NCBI GenBank assembly: GCA_032158295.1
Contig: CM063249.1
Span: 12,218,139 to 12,282,138, forward strand
DNA from: Pycnopodia helianthoides
Taxonomy: Eukaryota > Echinodermata > Asteroidea > Forcipulatida > Asteriidae
Direction: 5' to 3'
Length of the DNA: 64,000 nucleotides
This document shows positions 49,601 to 61,600 of this stretch, piece by piece. The notes beneath the pieces are model-generated. The model had not been told where the DNA came from and did not search any database. It saw only the letters and a list, made by a program, of their open reading frames with translations. The position numbers and the translations under genes were made by a program. How positions within the stretch are numbered: position 1 is the stretch's first letter; each line of letters begins with the position of its first letter.

Positions 49601-52600
49601 TTTTTGCCAGATTTTGGTGAAATGGTCTAGAAATTTGCTGGAAGTTTAAAAACTGGGTGTCCAAATTGTTCACCAACAATACATTTACATGTAAATGCCA
49701 GATAAAACAGGGTGTCTCAATTTAAAACAGGGTGTCAAAAAGACACACAGACACCCCTCTGGCTTACACTATATAGGAGAGGATGTTTTAAGTACAGGGA
49801 TAAAGGAAAGTACATAAGAAGTCTCCACAGGCTTCACAAAAGGGAATGGGTGTGTTCTTTTGAATGTGACCGTGATGTACAGAAAACAGCTCTCTACACT
49901 ACCTCTTGGGCCAGTCTTAATGCTGGTGAACACTCTTGCACCCTTTTTAAGGATTAAACAAGTCACTTATTCAGAGTTAGCCCAGTTGGCGGCTACTTCT
50001 ACGGCTAGGTTGCTGCGTCATCATGCATTTAAGTATAGGACATCCTTAGCAACACTCATGGCAACAGTTGTAGCTGTAGTCCTGTAGCCATAGCCACTAA
50101 TTCGGGACACAGCCTTATTTTATCCTCGACAAAATACAGTTTGTAGCTTTTGTTGAGGTAAGATAATTAACTTTTGTGGCTGTCACGTACTGGTTTGATT
50201 TCTGTAATAAGAGATTCAGTCATTTTACCTTTTTTTCCCATTCAACTTTATGCAACCAAACTGAGGCTTGGAGAACAACAAATAGTCTGTGCCCACCTTA
50301 AATTATCAAATTCAATTCAGTAGCCTTGATTGCTGTTGCCGCATGTACCGAACATTATTAAACATCAGGTGCCGTACCCTTAGGGAATATTAGGTCTCTG
50401 AGCAGCTGCTGTCATCTAACCCTGCAGTAGGTGCATAATTTAGCGTGTTGTAATCGGTTTCTTGGGATCAGCGAATCTTGCAAAATTTATGAAGTTGCGT
50501 GACTGTAATGACTCTGACCATCCTTGCGGTCTAACCTCAGTAGGATATTACTGCCGGGCAATCAGTTTGGGTTGGCACTAGATTTGAAGAGGCTAGTGTT
50601 TACAGTTCTTCAGACCAAAACAATGGACTGTTTTTGTGGTATAAATGATCAACTTAGCCACGGTGAGTGGGAGAAATCATGCATCAGGAATGCTCAATAA
50701 ATTATGAGCATTGTTGCAATGAAATTATTTACAGAGGCCGAGTCTTTTCAAATTTTTAATGAAGACAAGGTTGATGAAAAATGGCTTCCCTGATGATAAA
50801 GTTAGCACTTGAAAAAAACTCCACTAATTAGGTGTTATTCTTTATCCTCGTCTTCCTTCCTTCTCCCTGAACTTATTCTACAAGTTTTTTTCAAAAAGGA
50901 TGATGACAGGATCGATGATGTCATTTTAATTTTAAAAAACATGAATATTTGAAATGTTTCAAAAAATCATATCTTGAGACCGTCATAGGTACAGACAAGA
51001 TCTTTGCATAATAGGAAGCTCTTGAGCCGAGGTACTCTTTAGATCTTACACAGAGTGTGACCCCAATTTACCTTTACTGGTCGAACAGAATTAAAACAGT
51101 TGTAAGTTTCAATATATAAAAACTTACTTGTATCATATTAGATTCTATCATATTAGAAAACGGGTCAACCTGACCACAAGTTTTGTATGGCTCATACAGA
51201 CCTTTCTCTTGATAAATTCTGACCCGCCACTTTCTTGAGTGTAGGATTGATTTTTTTCACACAAATTATCTATCCCAATTTCGTAAAGCTGTTACCAGCC
51301 CCAAAGAACACCATGCAATTTACACTGCTCCTGACCGGTTCCTTTTTTGTGAAGCATTATTTTCTGCAAAACTGCTTTATGAATTGATTGAGCACAGAGC
51401 ATCGAAAGTGTTTGCAATACAGCAGAAAACAAAGATTGCCAGCCAAATAAGTACATGGTATATTACTCATGGTACTCAGCAAGATTTGTGCTAAGCAGAA
51501 AAACAAAATCATCATTATTATATTGCTTGAAAAATTCTGATTGACTGTGATCGTAGAGGGACTACATTCTGACTTCCACATGTGTTGTCATCATTGAAAT
51601 TCACAGCAGTTGGCAGTTAGTTGATAGCTCCCTGTTTCCCAAAATGAAAACATTCACACATGTCTTCAATCCAGGATTTCCCAAATTGGCTATAATGTAA
51701 TCTCCTAAGCTGGCTCTGATGTAATTAACACCAGGGTCTGATCACCTACCCCCAACCCCCAAATCGCTTCTCCAGTCTGTCCTCCTCCCCCCCCCCCAAC
51801 ACCAGATGCAGCAGTCACAGATGGCAGACATCACTGTGCAAGGTGATCATCATTGGGTAGATAATGTGTCATCTCACAGCACCATAGCCATGCTGGTATT
51901 GGTTTCTCCCCTATATCATGGTATCAACTTCTAATAAGAACAGGTGCTCGTAATAATTCTCTTGGTCAGTCTTGATCTGGATCTCGTGGAGGCAGCAGGC
52001 TATCTTTTGGGTTAATAAGGTAAAGAAATACTTGGACTTGAGCTGAGAAATGTGCAGAGATTTTTTTTAGCTCTTCCATGGTGATACTTTGGAATTAAAT
52101 GCTGACTCCAGTTTTGTCTTTCAATGTTGCAAGGCAATGATGGATGTGTATGTGAGTTGGCTTGGTTTGAATGATGTAGAGTGAGTAGAAACAGTCACGC
52201 TTGCTCTACATTGCACATTTAAGTCACTTAGGCTTGGGTTGAATGATGTAGAGTGAGTGAGTAGAAACATTCACTCTTGCTCTACATTGTACGTTTAAGT
52301 CACTTGAAATTGGTTTTCAGCTTTGGATCCTCCCCGAAACTCATCAAATCACCATCATTTAGCCCATTGTAAAATTGTCGTCTTTACCCATCCTCGTCTT
52401 TATCCAACCTCTACCCAATTGCACCTTTATCTAACCTTACCCCTACCTCAAATAAACCCTACCACACCCACTAACCCCCATCTGACATCATCCCATCCCA
52501 GACACCCAACTTCAATAGGTCATCCTCCAAGGTTGTCGGAGGGGCAGAGCCTCTCAACTCAAACCCAACACACGCTGAGCTTTTCTCCTGACATTTTGTA

Positions 52601-55600
52601 TCCTTGTCTTCTCCCCCTGCAGTGCCGGGATCTTTGAGTGTCCAGAAGATCGCCTTCCACTGGATTACGCCAAGGTGAGTACCATCTTCAAGTGCTTTGA
52701 ATCCTTATCTGTGACAACAAATAGTAGAGTTTTAGGGCCTGGCAATAAATGATAATTGGTTGTGGTCCTTTCATGAGTCTAAAAAGTGCTCTCGAGTTGA
52801 AGATTTTTCATCAAGCAATCTTGGAAAAAAGTAATTTACTTGTCTGGGAATAAATTTCTGTTCCAATGCGTAATGTATAGTAAATCCAGCCTGGAATGCA
52901 ATTCTCGTAGAATTAGTGCAAGTCGTTATGAGAAAGGACATTGACAAACTGATTATAAAGTCTGTGGGCTAGGGGGCACCAAGGCTTCAAAAGCAAAAGT
53001 GAAGTACGGCTTATATTCGCATAGTCTTCCAGTCTCGGACCCAAGGAGGATCGAGGTTACGATTATCGCAGCTAGGCGGTTGTGTCCTATGCATTATCAG
53101 GATGAAAGTTTATTTTTAAATCATCAAATAAACATTAATTCAGTTACCAACTTTTAAGATAAATATTTATGCTGGAAGTGCTTCCTTATGCTGGAAGTGC
53201 TCCTAAGAATATGTTCTCATCTTAGGAAATATTGCCCGTTGACCAAATGAAAACAGTGGTGTGCCGTCTCATTCCATTCAAAATACTCATTGAATTATCA
53301 TGTTTGTGGATTTGAAATCATGGCCCAATTCTTATGGCACTGCTTGCCGTTTCTGATGAAACCGGGGGATGTTTCCAAAGCGGCCAGCACTGTAACCCGT
53401 ACTCTAGAATGCATGTATGAGGTTCGAATCCGCTATCTTGAGGTCCAACCTCATAGTTCTATAGGAGTATGTAACCGGATCTAGACCTGAGTAAAGAGTC
53501 CTGTGTGGAGAAGACAATTTGGAATTCTTGCCTATTCTTAGGAACCACAGATTTCTACACTTTATGGGGTGCCACATTCTGTGGTAAACAGTCCCTTGAC
53601 GTTGGGCTGGTTGGGGGAGGCTGTTTCAAGTTCATTTTACTCTGTGAGAGTGTGTGGTATTATAAGCCAGTTTACCAACTTGTCGACATCCAACATTCTC
53701 CACTATTTGAAGAAAGACTAGCTCACCCAGCACTGACCCCACTGTAGTCAAAAATGTCAAAGCAACGTTTTTTTGCAAATTTGCTTTAAGCTACCTCCAT
53801 GCTTTAAGGAAAAATAATGGGGTTTCTTTTGTCAGCAAAATAACCGAATTTTCTCTGGATGCCTTTCTTCTAAGTCTGGTAGACTTAGGTTCACCCTTGC
53901 TCTATGGGTTCACAGAGCTGACTTATAAAAAAATAAGGGGGGGGGCTGTCCTGATTTTGGCCCCGCAACCAAATTCTTTTTCTTGTATGGCCATGATAAG
54001 CACATAGAGCGCAGTACAATCTAAGGAATGAAGGGACATCCTTGAATGATCATCATCTGGTGCTAAGAGGAGTCGTTATTCTCAAGATAGGACGAAGCTC
54101 TCTAATAATACATTTCTCTTCTTACGGATTCCACTTCAACCAAAATGAACAGAGTAGGGGGGCACTAAGCGTAAACATTTTTTTTTAATGACAAATATTT
54201 TCCTGTTTTGTTCGTGTTGAGCAGCATATTTCACCGTCCATAGCTAAAATATTTTGGGATCACAGAAGCTTTGTAAGCATTGTGTTTTAAATCCAGAAAA
54301 ATGTCAGCAGAAGGGTAATGGGGGTCATTTTTGCACCCCTTCACTAATGCTCAAAGAGTAACTAGATCTGCCTACAGTAAGTAAAATTCACCTTACAATT
54401 TGACTCGTATCTGTTAAAGATTTCAAAGCTTATTAATGCCAAGAATACAATCATAGTGCGATATTTCTCTATCTGTTTCTTGAATATTCAAGTTTTTACT
54501 GAATGTACTCTTCGACAAACCAATGTCATATCATCCTTTAAAGGAACATTACAGATTTGTTTTTTGCTAACAAAACAGTTGCTGGCAGTGTAAGCACTTT
54601 ATGTAATCCACCATATACATAAACTGATAAACCTGTAGAAGTTTGAGATTGATCGGCCATCTGGGTCACGAGAAAATAGTGAAAAACCGATAACACATTT
54701 GCATGAAATTGAAATCATATAGATTCAAAAAATGAATAAAACGCTCACTGAGCGATAAACTCCAATCGGAAAATTGGTTTATTCATTTCTCATCAAATAT
54801 GGCATTTCAGACAGAAATATTTCAAGGGATGTTTTCTACTATCATCATCATTAGACCATGTAAGTTTTATGTAAACTTGTGATCAAAAAGTATATTTTAC
54901 AAGTTTTTTTCTTACCAATTCTGTAATGTTCCTTTAAGAAATTGCATTTCTGGGGAAAACTGTAGAGTTTGAATTCAGACCAACGTTATACCATGCCTTT
55001 AAAGTTTCATAATTCTTGAGAACTAGAGTGTTTTAAAATGAATGTAATCATCCAGATACAAAATAATATACAATCACTTATTTGAATGAAGGAACTCTTC
55101 GATAAACCAATTTTGTGCGTTTTCTTTAAAATGATTTTGCTCCTTGAAACCTTTTAGTGTCTGAACAAGCTCATGGATAAACCTATGTTGTATGAGTCTT
55201 TAAAGGGTTTAAATTATGCAATTGAAAGTGCAAGGTTATTGATATAATTTTCTTAGCTGTTGAAGTGCAGTGTCCCTGGGAGAGTCTAAGGACCTACTGG
55301 GAAATTACTGATTTCACGGTGTAAAGCACAATAAATAAATAACACTGTGTTGGTTAGTGTTGGCTCATGGTGTCGGAGCATTTCCCTATTAGGGTCTTAC
55401 TGGTGCCAAAATTACCCCCAAATCTGGTTATTATGTAAATATAACTAGTGAAGTGAAGAAAACAAAAAGTCATGCACTTTAATAGGCAGAGAAACCATAA
55501 TTTTTTGCCACATGCAGGTGGAATATCTACTTCAGCGTGAATCTTTGCATTTTGCAAATTTTACCCAATCCTGTTGATATGTAAATAAGGGTAGTTGCAC

Positions 55601-58600
55601 CATGATGAAGGAGTTGCACTTTGCTAAAAGAAAAATTGTGTCGCATGTTTTTTCTCATGAAAATTATGAGAAACAGCTAATTTGCCAAACCATGATCAAA
55701 TAATTGCATTGTAACCATAACTCAATACAGCTTGCATTTTACATAGTGGTACCAGCACATCATGAATGGATGCTGCAAGTTTGCATTGAAAAGCTTTCAT
55801 GATGCAAGTCTACCCTAATATAGACTGTACTCACTCTCTTTGTCTCCAGTGGCTAGTTATGCATACAATCTGGTCATTATTTTGCAAATTTGCATTTAAC
55901 AAGAGAACCCTTCCAGTCTATAGAACCATCTCAAAGTGAACACAGGCTGTGAACTTATGCTCTGATAAGGTGTTTGGTTATAAAGTAAGATGCCAGAGCT
56001 CGATGTATTTTCATTGGTTACAAATCGTTCATGGTAAGTAGAAAAGGTACTGCATCAAGAAAAGTTTTAAAAAAATGCACTTGCTACATTTCAGTCATCA
56101 ATTATTCTTCATTTTGATTCTTTTGTCTTAGGAAGTGCAATTTCTAGTTTAAAAAGGTTTTTTGGTAACTTTTTAATTTTGTAATCTTAAAAATTAATAA
56201 TAATTAAGTGTTATTTTATTTATTTAGTTGTTTGTTTATTTGTTTATATTTATTATACACATTTCAGGGCTCGAATTTGACACTGGACCACAGGCCCGAG
56301 GCCAGTGATTTTAGCCATGGGCCACTAAACTCATGACCGGACAAGTCCGGCGGTCTTGTGTTTTCAATTCAATAACAATTATTGTACCTCACTCTATAAT
56401 ATCTTTAACAGAAACAATTTTATGTTTAAATGTTGACTTTGAGTAATAATTTGAAATATACTTAATACCTTTAAATACAAATGAGGTAAGTCTTCTCTTA
56501 TAATGTCTTAATGCTTGTTCAATTAAATGCAAGTTAAAGTGTGTAAGGAAGTCTTTTCTCAGTTTGAATCTGGTCTTGTAAAATTATTTCTGGTCCAGTA
56601 AACTTTTGAGATACAAGTCCTGTGGTCTTGTGGATTTTCCCCCCAAATTCGAGCCCTGCATTTCCGTGGTTAGACCTCAGCGATGATGGCTAATGTAAGG
56701 GATGATGGCCAATGTAAGGGTCGATTGGTTTTTGAAAAGAGTACATTTCTGTTTGTTTTTTTAAACACTCCATCCAATCATTGTGGGGAAATTCTTTATC
56801 AAATTAGGTGATCACATTTTTTTTTTTTAATTAAGGTTTGGGTTGGGTTTGTTTTGCTGGGATTTTCGATTGCCGCAATCTAAACATCCAGCGGTGCTTC
56901 TAGGGGTCTTCAAATGTTGAGTTCCTCAACTTTGACAGTATTTCATATGGCACATTTCTCTTGAGGAATGGTATACCATAGAGAAAGGACCACGGACTGG
57001 CTCAAATTTCAGAGAGCTTTCATTTTGAAACAAAACAGTTTTCTTCATTAGTACCAAACCTGTACTTTTTCTTTAGTTTTAAACCATTCCTATCATTCTG
57101 TCAAGATAAACAAATGCATATGAAGAACCAGTCCAAGAAAATCCTTGTCATCACCTTTCAAAACGGCTGCATAGCTGGCAGTCTCCCAGACTCCCAAATA
57201 AATGCCTTCATTTAACTCTCCGAGAATTCAGTCTTGTCAGTCCAACCTGAAATTTATTGCTTTGAAAAAAAAGCAGAAGAAATAAAAACCTGGGCGATCC
57301 GCAAAGCCGCAGACATAGTCTCACTTGGCCAGCCTCATTATCCAATTTCTACCACTTACTGCAACTCTGGGCATCTGCTTCTGTCGGTCTTCCCCTGTAA
57401 TGATCTCCGTCTGAAATTCTTCTTGCCATCTTCCCGCCTGCTCTCTTTCTTCGTTCCTCTACGGCCGTCATGCAATTTGCAATGATAGAGTGCCACCAGG
57501 CCCGTCATCACGCTTGAGAAATCCCCGCAATATTAAAAATCATTGCCTGCCCCGCTTTTCTTCTTTTACCGGGGGTCCCAACAATTTTTTGTGGCGGCTT
57601 CAATGAGCATTCTCTCCACAGAGTGCAGATCATTTATCAGCCTTGCCCCCAAGACGTGACTGACATACAACCTACGGGATGAAGTGGATGGTAGCCGACT
57701 GTATAAATGCCATCTTCTTATGACACAGCCAGTGTACACTCGGAAATCGTCCTGCAGGGACAGCTGCATCGATGTGATTGCTTGGATGTAATACCACACG
57801 GATGACTGCTCTAAGTTTGTGTTACTTGGATCTCTGTTTGGAGCATACAACATGTTCAGAGCTGTAGGAACTTTCATCGTTTGAACATTTTTCCTGTCTC
57901 GCTTCTGTGATCCTTTACCACATACACCTGAAGACCCCTTGACCTGCTCCTCTATTTGTACTTGGCTCTTATATTTCACTTCAGCCTGCATGAACTCGCA
58001 TGTTTGAAAAGTCCATTTGAGCGACTGAAAATGTCAACTGGTTCCCTCCCTGCCCGACTTCAATTATCAACTTGTGTCTTACCACTTCCATGGTCTTTAC
58101 TGAGGATTTGTTTCCAGTTGAACCCGTACAGGCCAGTCATGGTCTCTGCAAACTGAGACTTAAACTAAAGCAAATTTAAAGTGAAACGTTTCAACATAGT
58201 TCATGACTAATTTTGTTGATGTTTCACAAACTGTTGTATGACCCTTAGCTCTGTTTTTAGGTGCTCGGCTAGCGGCCGAAAAACCTTTTGTTTTTTATAT
58301 CAAGGTTTATTACAACTGGCTGAAGTATGAATAGTCTTTACCGACACATTGCTGTCTTTGCATCTTAAGATCATGCCGAGCTTTCTCAGTTCTCCCTTAT
58401 GTTTCTGCAAGCTGTTTTCATCTTGATGTAACATGCACAGAGAGTAAACCTTTCTTACAAATATTCTAACACATCACAAACACCAGTAAAACAAGGCATT
58501 AGTTAAGTCCGCTTTTCTTTTCAAACAAGTATTTGAGTAAATGGATTTTTTTGTTTTTGTTTACCCTTCGATGTTTTCTTAGATATTGCATTTGTATTGT

Positions 58601-61600
58601 ATTTCTCTACCCCATGTTCTGGATTTCGTCTTGGCTTAGGCTTACGTTTCAATTTTGGTTATTGTACATTTGTATTTTATTGTTTGTATTTAGCGCCATG
58701 AGCACTTTTATGGATTTGTGCGCTATATAAGTTTTCATTATTATTTATTCTTATTTATTATTATTTTATTCTACCTTGTAACTGCCGGTTCGTCTGAGCT
58801 AATAGTACATCGTCCCTCGCTCTAACTTTGTACACGTACGGTACCCACACACACATACTTGTAACTGCTCGCCTCATCTAATGTCCTCCGGTGTTTTAAA
58901 GTAGTTTGTAATGAGCATCTCTGTCTCCTCACCCTAATCTACAGATTTACCCTGACGACAAGATGTCGGAGGAGATCATGTCGCTGGCTGTCAGGTGCTC
59001 CTTCTACAAAGACGGCTGCAAATGGATGGACAAACTGAAGATTCTGCAGGTAATTTGCTACATCCGTTTCTCTTTGCACTGCCATGGTAACCCCGGCTCA
59101 GTTCATTTCACTGTGTGTAATAGAAGTGTCTAGTCGTAAAGATGTAAATAATTATAGCATAAATCTGTATTGTTTGATTCGTTATTTTTTGCTGGTTTCA
59201 GTTCCTAGGTTTTCTTTGTATTTTTTCCTTGTCTCTGTTGTCTTTATTCAGGGGTCGATATTCCATTAGGCATAAGCCCGGATCATACTTCAAGCTAATC
59301 ACAGTTAGGGTCATTATGGGAAAAAACTGCACAAAGCAATTGTTTTCCCATCGTGAAAATTCTCTTTGCATTTGTTTTTCGTGTGAAGTATGAACCGGGC
59401 TTTTAGGACAAAGACGGGGTCTAGGCTACTGATGATGGTGTGGGGGATCTGGAAAAATGATGATCGTCATCATGATCTCTCCCAGAATACTTAATATTTC
59501 TACTCTGGAGCAATATGGCACGCTATTTAAAGTGCACTCAAATTACAGTGTTACAGTGCAAGCAATGTCGTGCGTGAAAACTTAGCCTCGGTAATTGATT
59601 TTACAGATCCACTTGGCACAGTTCTAATCACAAACTATCCTTTGCCCTCTCATCATGGAGATCTGATGAGAAGTCTTCAGGATCGAATTACGACCGAGAC
59701 CAGGTTGGAAGTAACTTTCCAGGTCTGTTTTGTTGGTGGTGGGGGCGGGGGGGGGGGGATTTCTGGCTGTTTTGTGTCTTGTTGGAGGAAGTCAAGACTC
59801 TAGAGGCAACCAGAGAGTAAGGATCAGTGGTTGATTCTGAAACCTTTTTCCGGTGATGATGAGCGGATGATGTGGATATTTTCAAAGACTGCTCTTGTTT
59901 TTGTTTCGGTCGTGGGTGGATCTGTGGTGGTGAAGGGGCTATCTGTATCCATTAGGGCAATAACCTCAACCTAGGAAGTAAATGTTGCTCTGATGTACAT
60001 CTATCTGCTTGTCAAACTGAAGTCATAGTGTACTTGTACGATAAGTGTGTGTAGATATCTCGAAGATCAGTTTTTAATCTGAACACATAAGAGGCTATGC
60101 AAAGCAAATAGTGGAGTAATGCAGGGGGGGGAGGGTCGGGGATAGTAAGAATCTGGAAAGTTCTACCTACGATGGTAGAGCACTTACATGTTAATCCGGA
60201 GGTCACAGGTTCCCATCCCGCTCTAGTCAATTTCAACCAGTCAGTGTACCTTGTGGTTTATTACTTGATATTTGAAATAGAAAGTCGCGTCCCCTTAAGG
60301 TGATCCCTCTGCTGTCGCTTCCCAGGTCGTATTGTAAACTTAAGTGTGATCCCTGGCTATACGGCAGTTACAGGGAATAGCTTTTGACTGGCACCCTCGA
60401 ACAAAGATATTGACAAAATAGGGAGACCGCCAGCATTAAGGCTAGAAGATAGATCAGTTGGTAGAGCGCTGGCACGTTAATCCGGGGTCGCAGGTGCAAG
60501 TCCCACTCCTGTCAATTTTTCTTTGTTCAACCCAGAATTAATTAAAGTTTTCGCAGTCAGTTATGCCTTGTGGTTTTATACTTGATCTAAGAAAATATGC
60601 GGAAATTGAAAGAAAGACAAAACGCATGAGATAAAAGGACATTGAACACCTTTCAATAATTGCTGCCTCACTTTTTATACAAAACTTGGATTAAAAAAAA
60701 AAATCCTTTCTTTGGCTGTTTTATTGCAACTCTATGCTTGGTTTTAAATTCACAACAAATTTAACTTGTTTTCGAGAATTAGACCTGCAACCCTTGATGA
60801 GCTGCAACTATAAAGTGAAAACATTCTCAACAATCAATTAGACTAAAAAATAAAATAAAAAATTAAAAAAATGTAAGTACTACTGTCATATGGAAAAGGT
60901 TTGCGGTGACAACCATGTAATACTTGTCTCTTATTGAGTTGGGGTGGTTCTGAAAAGAACCGTTGGAGTTATAACCAACGGTTCTTTTCAGAACCACCCC
61001 AACTCAATAAGAGACAAGTATTACATGGTTGTCACCGCAAACCTTTTCCATATCGTATTTCCACCATGCAAAGTTTCAAATCCTACTACTGTCATTATAC
61101 ATTACAATTTTGAGAAATCTGTCAAAAATTTCTAAGTGCTTGTGTTTGCAGTGAAGGATATACATGTACTGTAGATTTGTAATGTATGACACCTCATTAA
61201 ATGACACTGTCTCCATGATTATACTCTTATCCTTTTCAACAACGAATTTCTTGCCAGACAGACAAAATAAAACCCGGTAAAGATGTTTTCAATGTTTGTA
61301 CAGATGTTTCAGAGTAACGCCATGCTGTGGTCATAACACCATTTCCATACAAAGAGCTCTGTTCTTGTTTTGACAGTGGTCACTCAGCTGTGATATCAAG
61401 AGCCGATGACAAAAATGGAAACAATATTATTAAAGGGGATGTGTACACTTCATATGCACAACAAGGGATTGGGGAGTTTTTTTTTTTTTTAATCAAATCT
61501 TTTGCAAACATTGGCTCTCTACAGACCGTTGCTGTGGTTTTCTGTGTCAGGTACCCTACACACATTAATGACAATGGCAGTTCTAATTCTCATATCATGA

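Larger units (their letters stand above)
16631..52622 (+). other. TRAF4: TRAF4 intron 1 (about 36 kb)
   Basis: Begins GTAAGG and ends CCCCCTGCAG. No nested gene is supported; the open frames are short and without recognisable domains. It is a mixture of MITEs, LINE ends, small tandem repeats, homopolymer C runs (for example 25268-25289, 39130-39143, 48268-48279, 51786-51798) and AT-rich unique DNA. Sequence of higher complexity near 21720-21900, 23100-23300, 25700-25800, 26980-27120, 42230-42380, 43560-43780 and 50290-50590 is a candidate for regulatory elements. Confidence 0.85.
52675..58944 (+). other. TRAF4: TRAF4 intron 2 (about 6.3 kb)
   Basis: GTGAGT..CTACAG. It holds the family A MITE copy 3, a CAGGGCTCG element, a LINE tail, and a GC-richer stretch at about 57200-58150 without a convincing gene. 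A frame on the - strand (57566-57991, 141 codons) shows no recognisable domain. Confidence 0.85.

Noticed and set aside
59607..59702. Possible TRAF4 exon after TTTTACAG
   Set aside because: The open frame (DPLGTVLITNYPLPSHHG..) does not resemble TRAF zinc fingers.
61519..61551. Possible TRAF4 exon 4 between CTACAG and GTACC
   Set aside because: The frame gives TVAVVFCV, without the Cys/His pattern expected to complete the first TRAF zinc finger.
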